Positions 1 through 11,378 of a stretch of DNA of 64,000 bases are shown piece after piece. How positions within the stretch are numbered: the stretch's first letter is position 1; every line of letters begins with the position of its first letter. The notes under the pieces were generated by a model, which had not been told where the DNA came from, did no database searches, and was given only the letters and a program-made list of their open reading frames with translations. The translations under genes were made by a program, and so were the position numbers. Source of the stretch: Kalmusia sp. IMI 367209 (taxonomy: Eukaryota > Ascomycota > Dothideomycetes > Pleosporales > Didymosphaeriaceae); assembly GCA_027946365.1 (NCBI GenBank), contig JAPEUQ010000003.1, forward strand, positions 1,426,001-1,490,000, in the 5' to 3' direction.

Positions 1-51
1 AACAGATCCGCTCGTCCAGCGGAAGCCACAAGAGTCATACGGGCCAAAGCT

Positions 52-2098
52 TTACAACTTGGGACCACCACCATCAAACTTAAACCCTTCATACCCATTC
101 TCCTTGACCGCATTCAGCGTCGCGTAGTAGTTCGGGACCCCTCCAAGATAAACGAGAGGCTCACGCGGCTTGCCAGGAATATTGTCTCCCATGTACCAAG
201 ACTTGGTAGTAGGGAGAAGACTAGCGTCCACGAAGCGAACGACGGTCTCTTTCCATTTCACCTCCGAGGCCTCGGATGCTTCTATCTTAGAGAAGCCGTG
301 ATTGCAACAGTAATTGATCGTGTCGACAACCCAGTTACCTTGTAGTTCAGCACAAGTGGGGCCATTGCAAAATACTGTAGGCGCCTGCGGACCGTACGGG
401 AAGAACATGTTGGGGAAGCCATGCATCGTTATGCCTAGATACGTCTTGACACCGTCCTGCCAGCGATCTTTGAGTGGCAACCCGTTCTTGCCTCTGATAT
501 TGATGCGAGTGAGGGCACCAGTCAAAGCATTGAAACCTGTTGCAGTGATGATGGCATCGAATCCCATCTCCTCGGTGCTTGTTCTGATTCCATTTTCCGT
601 TATTTGTTCGATAGGTGTTTCTTTCAAGTCTACGAGTTTGACATGAGGCTTGTTGAACACCTCGAAATAGCCTTGCTCAAGTGGTATGCGCTTAGTACCA
701 AACGCATATGCTTGCTTCATTGGAGCAAGTAGCTCGGCAATTCTGGGGTCTAGATGGAATCAGACACGAGGTCAACTTGATCATTTGTATAGATTGGGCA
801 TCACGCTTACCGTTGATTCGAGCTCGTGTCTTATCGCGCCAGAAATTGTAACACTCGCGATTGGCCTCTTCGGTGAAGAGTGTGTCCGCATACGTCGCGA
901 GCCAGTACTTGAAGTCGCCTTCCTGCCAGAGTTTCTCGTATACATGAAGTCGCTCCTCAGGCGTGTCATCGAAGGTCTTGCGCGGCAAAAAATTGTAGTC
1001 GAACCCGGCAAACGAGGTGGTGCGCCTATCCAGTGAGGTTTTGACCTCGTCTGGTGGAATAGGCTTATTGACAGAATCGTAGTTAATCTGGCACATTGGC
1101 AGTGCAGTGTTGGGGGTGCCTAAGAGTAGGGATGTGAGTTATTATCGCCCTTCACAAAGATGCTTACATAGGGAAGGAGGGGGGAAAGTTCAAGATTAGG
1201 ACAGTGTTTATGTAGTATTGGAATAGCTCACATATTGCACGCGTCGAAAACTTGTACCCCGAGCTTACTTACGCTGGAAGACAGTGAGTTGGCTTACAAC
1301 TTCACTCAACTCTTGAATCAATTGCACCGCAGAGGCGCCGGTGCCTATGATGGCAACCTTCTTGCCCTTAAGGTCTGGCTCTTGGTGAAGCCAAGATGCT
1401 GAATGAACGAAGATGCCTATACAAATCAACGATCTCTTGTCGGTATTGAGGACCCTAAAGCGACTTACCTTTGTACTTTTCAATGCCCTTCCATTTTGGA
1501 ATGTACTGATCTGTGAGACATCCGGTGCAAAGTATCAAGAACTTCGCCGTATATTTCACGCCGTTGGCGGCAGAGATGGACCACTTTGATGCCTGACCAT
1601 CCCACGATGCGGACTCGACATACGTGTCAAATTTCGTATCTTTGCGTAGGTCCCATTTATCCGCAACGTGATCAAAATATGCTCGGATTTCTGGACTCCC
1701 AGGAAAGCGTTGACTATAATTCCAATCCTCCCACAGGTTTGGGTCGGAAAATTGATACTGTGGAGCTGAAGTATCGACACGAGCACCGGGATAGCTATTG
1801 ATTTAGGTCTGATGTCAGTAGAAATGAGGAAGTAGCCTCTCAAACCCACATACCGATTCCAGTACCAAGTACCGCCGTAGTTGGACGCGGCATCTACTAG
1901 TAGGGTTTTGTAACCAAAGTCCCGGAGCTTCTTCAGATGATAAACGCCATTGAAACCAGCACCTATGATGAGCGCATCTAGCTCATGAGGACTAGTAGTC
2001 AGGTCTCTTTCTGTAGTATTAGGCATCGTTCCATATATCACTTTGTCGTAAACCTTATCAGTATGAGGTTTGTCCAAAGAAGCCATGCTAGCTAGCAT
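52..2098 (-). CDS. Baeyer-Villiger-type flavin monooxygenase, 5 exons
   Basis: A class B flavoprotein monooxygenase: it binds FAD and NADPH and would insert oxygen next to a carbonyl, turning ketones into esters or lactones. Exons are 2098-1854, 1794-1469, 1416-1273, 1119-811 and 749-52; the joined frame is 573 aa, normal for the family. Seen: an FAD Rossmann motif GAGFNG near residues 46-51, the Baeyer-Villiger fingerprint YKGIFVHSASW near residue 190 (rebuilt across an intron; Tyr replaces the usual first Phe), a second dinucleotide motif GTGASA, then VFQRTPN and a late ATGF motif. ATG at 2098 is used; 2086 and 2026 are in-frame alternatives, so the N-terminus is open. The substrate cannot be told. 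No gene is found on its 5' side for 3 kb. Confidence 0.9.
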
Positions 2099-5000
2099 GC
2101 ATAGCCACGTACGTGTGCAATAAAAGAATATTGGACTAATGCAATATGGGATGTGAGTAATCCTGAAGCAATGGGTAGCTCTGTCTGCTGATGTTGAAAT
2201 GGCAGACGCAGTCTTGCATAGAGTGGAAGTACGACCATTAAATTGGCGGGGCTTTTCGCTCCATATGTGTTTTCCTCTGCCCACTGCCCTCAAAGTGATG
2301 CAGTCATCGGGCGTACAATAGTGCTGATTGTGATACTCGATTCCGTTCAACAGAATGCTGATAGGTATGTTCATGTAATTTAGAAGCACCTGCCTCGCAT
2401 CGGTTGATAGGTCCTAGCATATGAACGATGCGGCGAAACGTTGCACAAACACGCCATAGAGGGGTTTGATTTGTGTCCACCTACATGCATGCGGAGTTAA
2501 TCGGTCAAATACTTTACCCACTGCCATCCCAGACCTACTACGCTTCACCTCATAGGTCTAGCATCGGCACGCGCAGCTTCGTGGGTAACCGTATGCGTGT
2601 TAATGCCGCTAGACATGCAATGCGTTGCTCTACCTGAGAGCCACGGTGTTTGTAATATGGCACCAAGAAACAGTGAGGTACAGCAAAATATTTCTTCGAA
2701 TTAATCGATCGTTATTCTAGATGTGTGCGACGCGAATAAAATAAGTGTGGTGATGTGATTCGACACCGCTTTCCTCCATGGGTCAGGCGGCGCTTGCTTC
2801 ATTGAGGGTGGCCAACTTTGGCATGCAGGCGGTCAGTTTGAAGCAGATTCTGGTTTATTCCCGCTCTTTTTCTACTCGTATTCGCTGAAAACCCCTATAC
2901 AGTTAGTGTGCGCGGTTGTTGTGAGCCTCTGGAGACGGACAATGTTTCCATGTTTCATCGTCCTGATATATCATCGACAACAATGGTGTATGGTTATAGA
3001 AGTAAACTTAAGAGTCGCTCATCGAAAGCCTATAAGTTTGTTAAGCGCAGTTGTTCTCGTTGGTGGAAAGTGTGGTGTCAGACACGGGAATAAAGGGTGG
3101 GGAAGGACAAGGAAGCATGGTCAGTGGGGAAGGAGCCAAGGCGCTTCTTAAGGCACCTAATAGCAGGTGCATCGCCATATGCGCCAGCCTCAACGACAGC
3201 TTCCATTGTCCAATAATCAACCAATTCGCACTTCTCAAGGTTGAGTATTGGTGGATGCTATACCTACTAACAAGGAACAGTTTCCAGCATATATCCTAAA
3301 GCCAAGGGTTGACCCTCTTCAATGGCTTCGATTTTGTGCTCACCTTCTCCAATTGCCGACGAGGCGTCGCGCAATGCCTACTAAAGCTCTGTTTCGAAAA
3401 AGCACTGTTTTGATAGCTTCGTCATTACCCTCGCCCGTAGGATGAACTCTCTCCGAGCTCGTTATGACAATGAATCTCAGACTTCAAGTTGTGGCATTTA
3501 ACTATGGCCTTGCTCTTTGCTGGGTGCAGGATCTCTAAAGGGTAAATTGCTTATATCCCTACTATTACTTGCTTTTACAAGATCAGCGACGTTTCCGCTT
3601 TAAAGGCGATCATTACTCACTCATACTACCGATGTTAATTACCACCTGAGCCCAGCTTGCTTGCACAGATCACACAGTACCTCTTCTGATCCATATAGCG
3701 AAAGATGAGCTTCGATTGCGCAACTCTTCTTGACTATACCACAAACGAAAATCTCAAAGCATCATTTCCTCGCTAAATTGTGATCGCTGCCTCTCTGTTG
3801 TCTATACCACGTACGAAAATATTCATATCATAGATTTGTCTACATAGGTATTTCCTCCTTGAGTAAGCTATCATTCTAACATCAGAGGGTAAGCTAACAG
3901 GTGAATTTTCGTAAATGGAAGACCCAAAGGACGAAATATCCAATGTTGTTCAAATGCGAAAAGACCAGAGCAAGAAGATGAACAATACGAATCGTGACAA
4001 TTTCGAAAGAGGAGCTCTAATCGCGCGGGGACGGTTTAAAATGCAGATTAGGGAAGTCAGAGACATCAGGTGCCTGGTGCATTGTTGAAACTCGTGCGCG
4101 ACACCCGAAAGGTATGAAGGCCAAACGATTTTAATTGAGTTGAGTACAGAGGAAGAATAATTCTAGACTACTAGGATTCGCGAATAGTGAAAGGTCTCGA
4201 GGATCGATTGACAGGACGGCATGACGTATTACGAGATGCTGAATAAAGTCTTTCAAGAAGTTCATTGAAAGGACTAAGAGACTTGGACGTGACGCTGGGT
4301 TGAGTTCGGAGGTGAAGGACCCAGTGACAGGTTCATCTCGGACGATGTTGCTCGCCGTAGTTACGCTCGCCGGTGCTCCGACCATCAAGTGGTCACTCCA
4401 CCTTAATACCGAGCCGAAAATCCGTTAGCAATGTCGAACCGCTTGACTGGTATCGTAATTCCAAGGTTTCCATCCTCGATTTGACAATAGCGATTTAAGT
4501 GTCGTCTTGCCATGCAGTTTTCGGGTCGGAAACGAATGATCGGTCCAATCAGAACGAACTATCTCATGATCCCAAGACTCAATAGCAGGCTTGCATGGAT
4601 TACGAGGCTATTGCAAGGGTTCTTTCAAGATGCACCGACTGCATTTCCCCAAGTTCACCAGGCTTGTCTACTTCTGACTCAGCCTGCAGCTTCGGTTGTG
4701 AACAGTCTGCATGGGGCGTTCTGGCGACATCGGCTATTCAGCAGCTCTCCAGAGCAGGATTGCAGTCGCCCCTAGGTTGGTTCCCAGCTATTTCTTCGTG
4801 TTTACGAATGGTCTTGGGATCGGGTCGGACCACCCTCGATTTGCATATAGTCAAGACAATATCACGTTTCAATATCAATCCTACTGTACCGCAGCGTCGG
4901 GTAGATGGCAGCGAAAGTGCCGAGCCTAGAGGGGCGGGAGGATTCGAGCCTAGGCCATGTTAAGCGAATGTGTTCTGTACCCCTGCCAGGAGGCGTGAAC

Positions 5001-5186
5001 CAGCAAGCCTGGCCCACGTGCGATAGATAAAGTGGTCCCTCGCAGGTACGTCGACAACTGCAAGGAACCCTGAAGACATTGGTCCCGTTCCTATAGCCTG
5101 CAATACGGTCACTCGGTGCCCGTCCTTAAGCAAGCAAACAGCTTTTCCGGACAACGATTGCAGCCTCATTGCATTCGTAGATCGCA
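2099..5186. other. long stretch without a recognisable gene
   Basis: About 3 kb in which every open frame is short and lacks family motifs. The 3.5-4.0 kb part is AT-rich. At the right end a minus-strand frame (about 4960-5154) carries residues resembling the start of an FAD-dependent monooxygenase and is listed separately. No tRNA or mobile-element feature was recognised. Confidence 0.5.
4960..5154 (-). pseudogene. possible fragment of an FAD monooxygenase N-terminus
   Basis: The minus-strand frame contains KAVCLLKDGHRVTVLQA, which resembles the segment after the GxGxxG loop in salicylate-hydroxylase-type FAD monooxygenases (helix, then D/GH-x-VTVLE). The glycine loop itself is missing, and the frame ends after about 65 residues with nothing recognisable downstream. 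It abuts the 5' end of the plus-strand esterase gene. It may be a decayed remnant or chance similarity; I lean only slightly towards a remnant. Confidence 0.25.
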
Positions 5187-6218
5187 ATGACGGCGCTCGG
5201 CAATTGGACTTTCACGCCACTCATTACATCATTTCCGTCTACTGTTCTCCCGAACCTGGGCTTCTGGAATGCTTCGAATGGCACGTGGGAATACCAGATT
5301 GAGGTTGCCTGGCCATTGAACTGGACGTCGCGGGAGGATAATGCCCTCGTAGAGACACTGTAAGTGCACTCAAGTTCTCTTACGACGGAGCCTAAACCCA
5401 AAGCTCCCCTTATCCATCTCGTTAGAGCTTCAGTATTTGCTCATCATTACATCAGATATGTCCTCGACGGCAATGCACAAGGACCAGTTGCGACCCAAGC
5501 CGTTCGCAACCGTCGACCGGTTGAGTTTAACATGCCGGACACCATTATAGTCAGCCTAGGATACCCCAACCTAATTCCGGATTCCCCGTACAGTACCGGA
5601 CGCTACTACGACTACCAACCCCCAGTGTGCGCTAACTGCACGGCACCTGAGCAACCTGGTGTGCCCTCAAACGCAGACAATTTCCTCGAGTTCATCGATG
5701 ACATCCTCAAGCCCTGGGTCCGCAGCACTCTTTTTCCCAACACAGAGTTTTCCCGCGATGCCTTGCACGGTCATTCATTTGGCGGCTTGTTCGCACTGTA
5801 TGCGCTCATCGCTCGTCCGGATCTATTCGACACGTTCCTAATTGCGTCACCCGCGTTATACTGGAATAACAACTACATCTTCGGCCAATTAGGTCCTCTC
5901 AAAAAGAGTACAACCGACAACACAACCAAGCCTGCTGTCCAACTGAGCTACGGTCACCTGGAGCAATTTCCTGTCAAGAGGCGCATAGAGACGGAGGAGG
6001 AGTGGGAGTTCAGGAAGTCATTCCTCACGTTCTCGAACATGACTGACAACGTGAATGCGTTGTACAATGAGTTGAAGTATAGCACACAGTTGAGGGATGT
6101 CGAATTGCATGAGTATCCGTTTAGTGATCATTCAGCGGTTGGCATCGCAAGTATCGCTGATGGGCTGGATTATTTCTTCGATTGGGCACCGAAGATTGCA
6201 GGGCCTGCTGCGACTTAA
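5187..6218 (+). CDS. siderophore-esterase-like alpha/beta hydrolase (esterase D/IroE type)
   Basis: Two exons, 5187-5359 and 5456-6218, give 311 aa. The join restores LYVLDGNA, the conserved start of the putative-esterase fold (PF00756). The nucleophile elbow is GHSFGG (Ser near residue 163) and the catalytic His lies in SDHS near the C-terminus. Fungal members with the N-terminal pattern seen here (GTWEYQIEVAWPLNW) are annotated as siderophore esterases, which cleave ester bonds of ferric siderophores inside the cell to release iron. No signal peptide is visible, which fits an intracellular enzyme. ATG 5187 is the first Met in the frame leading into the conserved region. No siderophore synthesis gene is nearby, so the iron role rests on family only. 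Confidence 0.85.
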
Positions 6219-6453
6219 TGATGAGTACGGACCCATCTGTACGTAGGTTTACACAAAACGTATAGTAACGTTATTGTTGTCAAATGTGTTTCTGTTCACA
6301 GTCAGCTAGTGATGAGTCTGCAACTGTTTATAGTGATGACAACGCTAACCGAGTCGTGAACAAATTGCGATATCAAATTCGATGATTTTCACATAGATCG
6401 ATATTTTATTCAGTGTACCCATTTAAACATATAACGAAGACCTTTAGTCAAGG

Positions 6454-8220
6454 TCAAGACTCTTGAACGTATGTGGATCTTTCTTTATTCTCGACATGTG
6501 AGATAGTCACCGTATTGATACCCGCCTCGTGCGCTTCGTCGTACCGCCTCCTCGCTGCCCTCGCGTAGAGTGGTGCACCATTGCCAAATATGATGTCCAT
6601 ATCTTCGAGCGCCACACCCTTGGTTTCAGGTACGAAGAAGTACGCAAAGAAGAAGGCGACAATGGTACAAGAGCCGAAGAAAATGAAGGTTCCGTATGTG
6701 ATGCCAGCAATCATGTGCGGGAGAGAGTACACGACGATAAATTGCGCCAGCCATTGCATGCAAACAGCACACATCTGCCCTCATGTTAGTCCAATGTTTA
6801 GTCAGCTTAGGAGAAGATCAAGCTTACCATGCCCAATGTTCGCACTCGGTTTGGCAACACCTCACTCGCAAAAATCCACGGGATACCGTTCCACGAGAAC
6901 CCGTAGAATATGGCGTAAATGTATATCATGGCCAGCGCAGCCTGACTGCCAGAGTCTCTCGGAGGCGTCTTACCATCGAAACTCCCACTCATCTTCGAAT
7001 ACCCCGCAAGATAGAACATTGCGATCATAGCCCCTACAGCGCCAACGAGGAGCGCTGGACGACGACCAAAACGATCGACAAAGAACACCATGAAGATGAG
7101 TGTTGTGAACATCTTCACCAGACCGTAAATGCCGGTTGCTAATAATCCCACGGAGGTACCCGTATATCCAATGGCTTTGAGTATCGTCGGGGAGTAATAA
7201 TTGATGGCATTGATACCCGTAAGATTTTGGAGGAGCATAAGCAATACGCTGATGATGACACGGTTACGAATCCCAGGTGCTCCTATCTCACGGAAGATTT
7301 GAACGGTGCTGCGTCGTCCACCGCTGACCTCGAGCTCGTGCGTAATGGAGGCTTGGATCTCTTCGATCTCGCTCTTGATATACTCGTGGTCGGGCGGTAA
7401 ATTGCGCACCCAGCATAGCGCTTTGGTCGCATGCGAAATGCGGTTCTTTGATACGAGCCAGCGTGGGGATTCGATAATGAAGGGCATGCTAATCAGCAAG
7501 AGTCCAGCGGGAATAAACTGTGCTGCCACAGGTATGTGCCATTGCTTATCTAGTGTTCCCGAGATATTCTTCTCCACACCGTAGTTAACCCAGAAACTAT
7601 CATCTTGATTAGCAAGAAATATCATGCAGAGCGATGGAATCGTACCCAAAGACTAATGCGATCTGCAACATGATCTCGAAGATGCCGACCAGTCGTCCTC
7701 GAATGAGTGCTGGGCTGCATTCTGCGATATATATTGGAATCATAGTCGAGCTTGCGCCAATTGCAAGCCCGGTCAATGCACGGCCAGCGTACAAAAGCCC
7801 CAGTGTTCCATGAAGCATGAGTCCTGCGCCGATCATGAAGACGCAGCCAGCTCCCATGATGGTAATTTTACGGCCCCATCGCTCTGCGGTGAAGAATCCG
7901 AGAATGGCTCCGAAGAAGGCACCGGCTTGAAAAGTTGAGACGATGTTGGAGGAGAGGTTGGTCAATTCGCTTTTGGAGACGGTGTCAAGGCCGAAACGGT
8001 GCTTGAAGGAGGGTAGTGCGAGTGTGGTTCCGATGAAGGCGCTATCGTAGCCGTACATGGCTGAAGCCTACTAAAAAGTCAATAATCGAATGAAAGCAAA
8101 CGTAGAGAAACTGACCCATGCTGCCGAAAAGGCGAGAATGTACGGTCGCGCTCCATAGATTTCTTTGGGGACGTTGGAGTGTACATAGGCGTCTTCGTTC
8201 AATGCGAAAGGGTTCTTCAT
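6454..8220 (-). CDS. MFS sugar transporter
   Basis: Exons 8220-8116, 8067-7646, 7596-6828 and 6774-6454 join to 538 aa, the usual length for fungal 12-helix sugar/quinate porters (PF00083). Seen: an early GYDSAFIG helix, ERWGRKIT in the loop after helix 2, IESPRWL before the central loop, QNLTGINAINYYSP in helix 7, DRFGRRP in loop 8-9, and PETKG after helix 12. The first exon is short and uses a GTCAGT donor; ATG 8220 leads into NPFALNEDAYV, a typical cytosolic N-terminus. It is divergent from the SDR gene across a 600-bp shared promoter, so the two may be co-regulated. Substrate unknown; sugars, polyols and quinate are all possible in this family. Confidence 0.92.
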
Positions 8221-8819
8221 CTTCGCGATAGGTCACGATGGTATGCGCTCCCAGCGACTACCCGATTACCCGGATGTCACTCTAGAGCAAGCAATTGCGA
8301 CGAAGAGCTACATACAAGAGCTTCGCGTGAGGCCAATTTATCATCCCAGCCGAGTCATCGGTCTGAGGGGAAAACTTTTCCCCAAATTTTCCATCTCATC
8401 ACTTACGGGGCCCGATCCTTCTTTCTCCACAGGCTACACCCAAAGCTACCTGGAGCTACCTGGAGCTACCTGAATCATGTCCGGGAACAGCTGCGGAGAT
8501 GTCACGTGTTCTCCAAAGAAACCCCGACATCGGCCTAGGTTCGGAAACAAGTCGGTGAGCTGGTTACCGGCCGCGCTACGCAGCATCTCGATAGCGGTCA
8601 GATGAATGCTCCATTATTTCGGCCTCAGATCAGATGCAGCTTCCTGTCCGGCGTATGGTGACGCAACGAATCGGTGGAACGACGGTGGGCAGGTGGAGCC
8701 ACTACGGGCAGACCCTCCAAAACCAAAAATCTTCAAAACATGACGAAAGGACGAAACCTACCGATAAAGCAGCACACACAACACTGAAGACTATCTGCAT
8801 CGAACAATAACTTGAGAAA
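8221..8819. promoter_or_regulatory. shared intergenic region between transporter and SDR genes
   Basis: The MFS gene reads left and the SDR gene reads right from this 600-bp stretch, so it should hold both promoters. It contains a short direct repeat: the 10-mer ctacctggag occurs twice in tandem and then partially again around 8449-8472. No specific operator can be named. Confidence 0.45.
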
Positions 8820-9781
8820 ATGGCCATGAACACCCCCGGAACACCAGGCATAGGCGTGGAGCCGCTCTCGACGCCTAGATTGCAAAGGAACCCCACGGGC
8901 TACTTTCGCGTCCCGCTTGCGACGCATCGCCTCGCCGGCAAGGTCGCTCTCATCACGGGCGGCGGCGGTAAGATTGGTGTCGAGACAGCTGCGCGTCTCA
9001 TTCGCGAAGGCGCCAATGTTACGCTGCTCGACCTCGATTTCGGAGCTCTAGAGGAAGCCGTCAGTACCCTAAAGGAAGCGCTCTACACCGGTGAGATCGC
9101 CTCATCACGAATTCTGACCGTCGTGGGCGACGCATCAAAAGAGGAGGATGTGATCGGAGCGGTGGAGCGGACGGTGAAGATGTTCAAAAAGCTGGATATC
9201 GCCTTTTTGAATGCTGGTGTAAGTTACAAAGCGACACCTCTGTTAGAGACAAATGAGGAGGAATATGAAAGGGTCATGAGGATTAACGTCAAGTCGGGTA
9301 TGTGTTCCCGGGGTTATGCCTGATAAGGCGGCTCCTTCGAAATCTCGCTGGGCGATCAAAAAGCTTACGCAAAATCACAGCATTCCTGGGACTCAAGCAC
9401 GCGGCGAAAACAATGAAAGACCTTGGTAACGGCGGTTCTATCATCTTGACTTCGTCGATTGCGGGGCTGCGAGGCACACCAGGTCTCAGTATCTACTCGG
9501 CATCGAAGTTTGCGTTGAGAGGACTTGCCCTTACTGCTGCGAACGAACTTGGTCCAGATGGTATCAGAGTCAACACAATTCACCCCAGTGGGGTGGATAC
9601 GCCCATGTTCAGAAATGCCTGGAGCGAAGAGCAACTAGAGGAGCTGAAAGCTGGGATGCCACTGGGACGGTTTGCACAAACACATGATGTCTCGAGCGTA
9701 GTGGCGTTTTTGGCACACGAGGACTCAAAGTTTATGACGGGCGGGTTCTTGAAGATTGATGGCGGTTGCGTGAGTTTTTAG
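8820..9781 (+). CDS. short-chain dehydrogenase/reductase
   Basis: Exons 8820-9297 and 9381-9781 give 292 aa. Seen: the cofactor loop TGGGGKIG (residues 46-53, in place of the usual TGxxxGIG), NAG in the middle, and the catalytic Ser followed by YSASK near residue 200 (Tyr and Lys in YxxxK spacing), with a C-terminal TGG..L.IDGG typical of classical SDRs (PF13561/PF00106). An acidic residue (LLDLD) after strand 2 suggests NAD rather than NADP. The protein has about 35 extra residues before the Rossmann fold. It lies 158 nt upstream of the TIM-barrel gene on the same strand and divergent from the transporter, which suggests shared catabolic work. The substrate is not deducible. Confidence 0.9.
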
Positions 9782-9938
9782 TATACCACATCGGTCTCGG
9801 GCCGATAAGTCGCACGGGTGCGAGCCACTGGCGGGGTTTCGGATATGAGCGCATTGCTCTGGAGTCATTCATAGACGGTCGGTTTACTCTTTTACTCATG
9901 AGACATCATCTCCACCAATACCATCAATAATATCCACT

Positions 9939-10922
9939 ATGTCGCCTAGCGCGAACATCAAATGGGCAGTGTCGTCGATATCGCTAGGGAAGCACTCGTC
10001 TCACACACTGGAACGAAAAATACAAGCAGCGGCTACGAACGGCTTCGACGGCCTCGAACTAGTGTACAATGAGCTTTCACAACATGCAGCATCGAAATCG
10101 CAGTCAACCATTGACTCAGCTCGGCAGATAGGGCGCTTCGCGACAAACCACTCCGTCACTATTCTAACACTCAATGCTTTTAAAAACTTCGAAGGAAATC
10201 TCCAAATCCCACTCGACGAGCGATTGAGGCAGGCGCAAGAGTGGATGGACGTAGCGCTCGCTCTAGGCACGCGTATTATCCAAGTCCCATCCATGTTTCT
10301 CCCTGAATCGACCGGCGAAGAAAAGATCATAGTCAGCGATCTCCAAGCCCTAGCCGACCTCGCTGCGCAATATGATCTCGACATCGCCTATGAAGCTGTT
10401 GCATTCGCAAAACACAATGCTCTCTGGCAAGACAGCCTACGCATCACGAAATTGGTGCAGAGGCCGAACTTCCGGATATGCATGGACTCTTATCACATCC
10501 ATGCACGACTGTGGAGCGACGCCTGCGCAAAGAGTGGAAGATTGCCCGGAGGTGATGAGGCGCTGGAGCGATCCATGAAGGAGTTTCTGTCGGACTGCCC
10601 AAAAGAGCTGGTTTCCTACGTTCAGCTCTCTGATGCTTCGAGGTGGGACCCGCCGCTTTCTATGCACGATGCAGCATTTGATAGCTTAGAGATACGTGAT
10701 CCACGCCTGTTGTGGTCAAGGATTGCACGACCATTTCCGTTGGAAGAGCCTGGGTATTTCCCGGTTGTGGATGTAGCAAGGACTTGGTTGATTGACTATG
10801 CATGGGATGGATGGGTAAGTTTAGAAGGTTTCTTGAAGGAGACGGATAGTGAGGAGTGCGGACCAGAGGTTATGGCGAGGAGGGGAAGAGCATCGATTGC
10901 AAAGCTTCTAGCTCAGCTTTAA
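9939..10922 (+). CDS. 3-dehydroshikimate-dehydratase-like / sugar-isomerase-like TIM barrel
   Basis: An intronless 327-aa protein of the xylose-isomerase-like TIM-barrel family (PF01261). It shares with fungal dehydroshikimate dehydratase (QA-4/QutC type, which converts 3-dehydroshikimate to protocatechuate) the N-terminal SSISLGKH and GFDGLELVYNEL strands, the IIQVPSMFLP strand, a YEAV strand, CMDSYHI with its metal-ligand Asp, YVQLSDA, and a final WVSLEGF strand. Candidate metal ligands are the Glu of YEAV, Asp of CMDSYH, Asp/Ser of LSDA and Glu of SLEGF. It is shorter and more divergent than the canonical enzyme, so sugar-acid or inositol epimerase/dehydratase roles remain possible. A second, independent member lies at 26631. 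Confidence 0.82.
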   Translation: MSPSANIKWAVSSISLGKHSSHTLERKIQAAATNGFDGLELVYNELSQHAASKSQSTIDSARQIGRFATNHSVTILTLNAFKNFEGNLQIPLDERLRQAQEWMDVALALGTRIIQVPSMFLPESTGEEKIIVSDLQALADLAAQYDLDIAYEAVAFAKHNALWQDSLRITKLVQRPNFRICMDSYHIHARLWSDACAKSGRLPGGDEALERSMKEFLSDCPKELVSYVQLSDASRWDPPLSMHDAAFDSLEIRDPRLLWSRIARPFPLEEPGYFPVVDVARTWLIDYAWDGWVSLEGFLKETDSEECGPEVMARRGRASIAKLLAQL

Positions 10923-11378
10923 GATTAGGAAGGCATAATTGATCGTTTAACACACTGAGTGAGTGACATGAAGCATACGGAATATCCGATGCTATTGGGT
11001 CTAGTCTTATCTCTAGCCTCTAGTAGCGCCATCTAGGTTGAGTCGCAACGGGATGACGTAGATGAAAGCTAATCGCATCACAATACTACAACCACACCGG
11101 TGGAATTTGCTGGGCATACGATCTTGGCAGTACCATTATACCAGGAACAAAATCTACAATATCTGTTTATACAGAGCCAACTACAAAGTAGAAAGATGAT
11201 ACCACAACGAAAGGAACTCGTCCAGTCTTTCACGTCATAGCAAGCCGGGCAGTTCCGGTTTTAACGATATTACGTATGTGTACAAATGGAATGCTTCACC
11301 GTATAAGTAGATTGCCAGAACAATCCACCCCTCTCAAACCTACGTTTCGACACACGTTCCCAACAAAGCACATTCATC
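10923..11378. promoter_or_regulatory. promoter region of the FMN oxidase gene
   Basis: A 456-bp gap with no gene. A TATA-like string (tataag, 11302-11307) lies about 77 nt before the ATG at 11379, a plausible core promoter. Confidence 0.4.

Noticed and set aside
4900..4965. tRNA-like T-arm string (ggattcgagcc) near 4940
   Set aside because: No matching acceptor, D-arm or anticodon stem could be folded around it.
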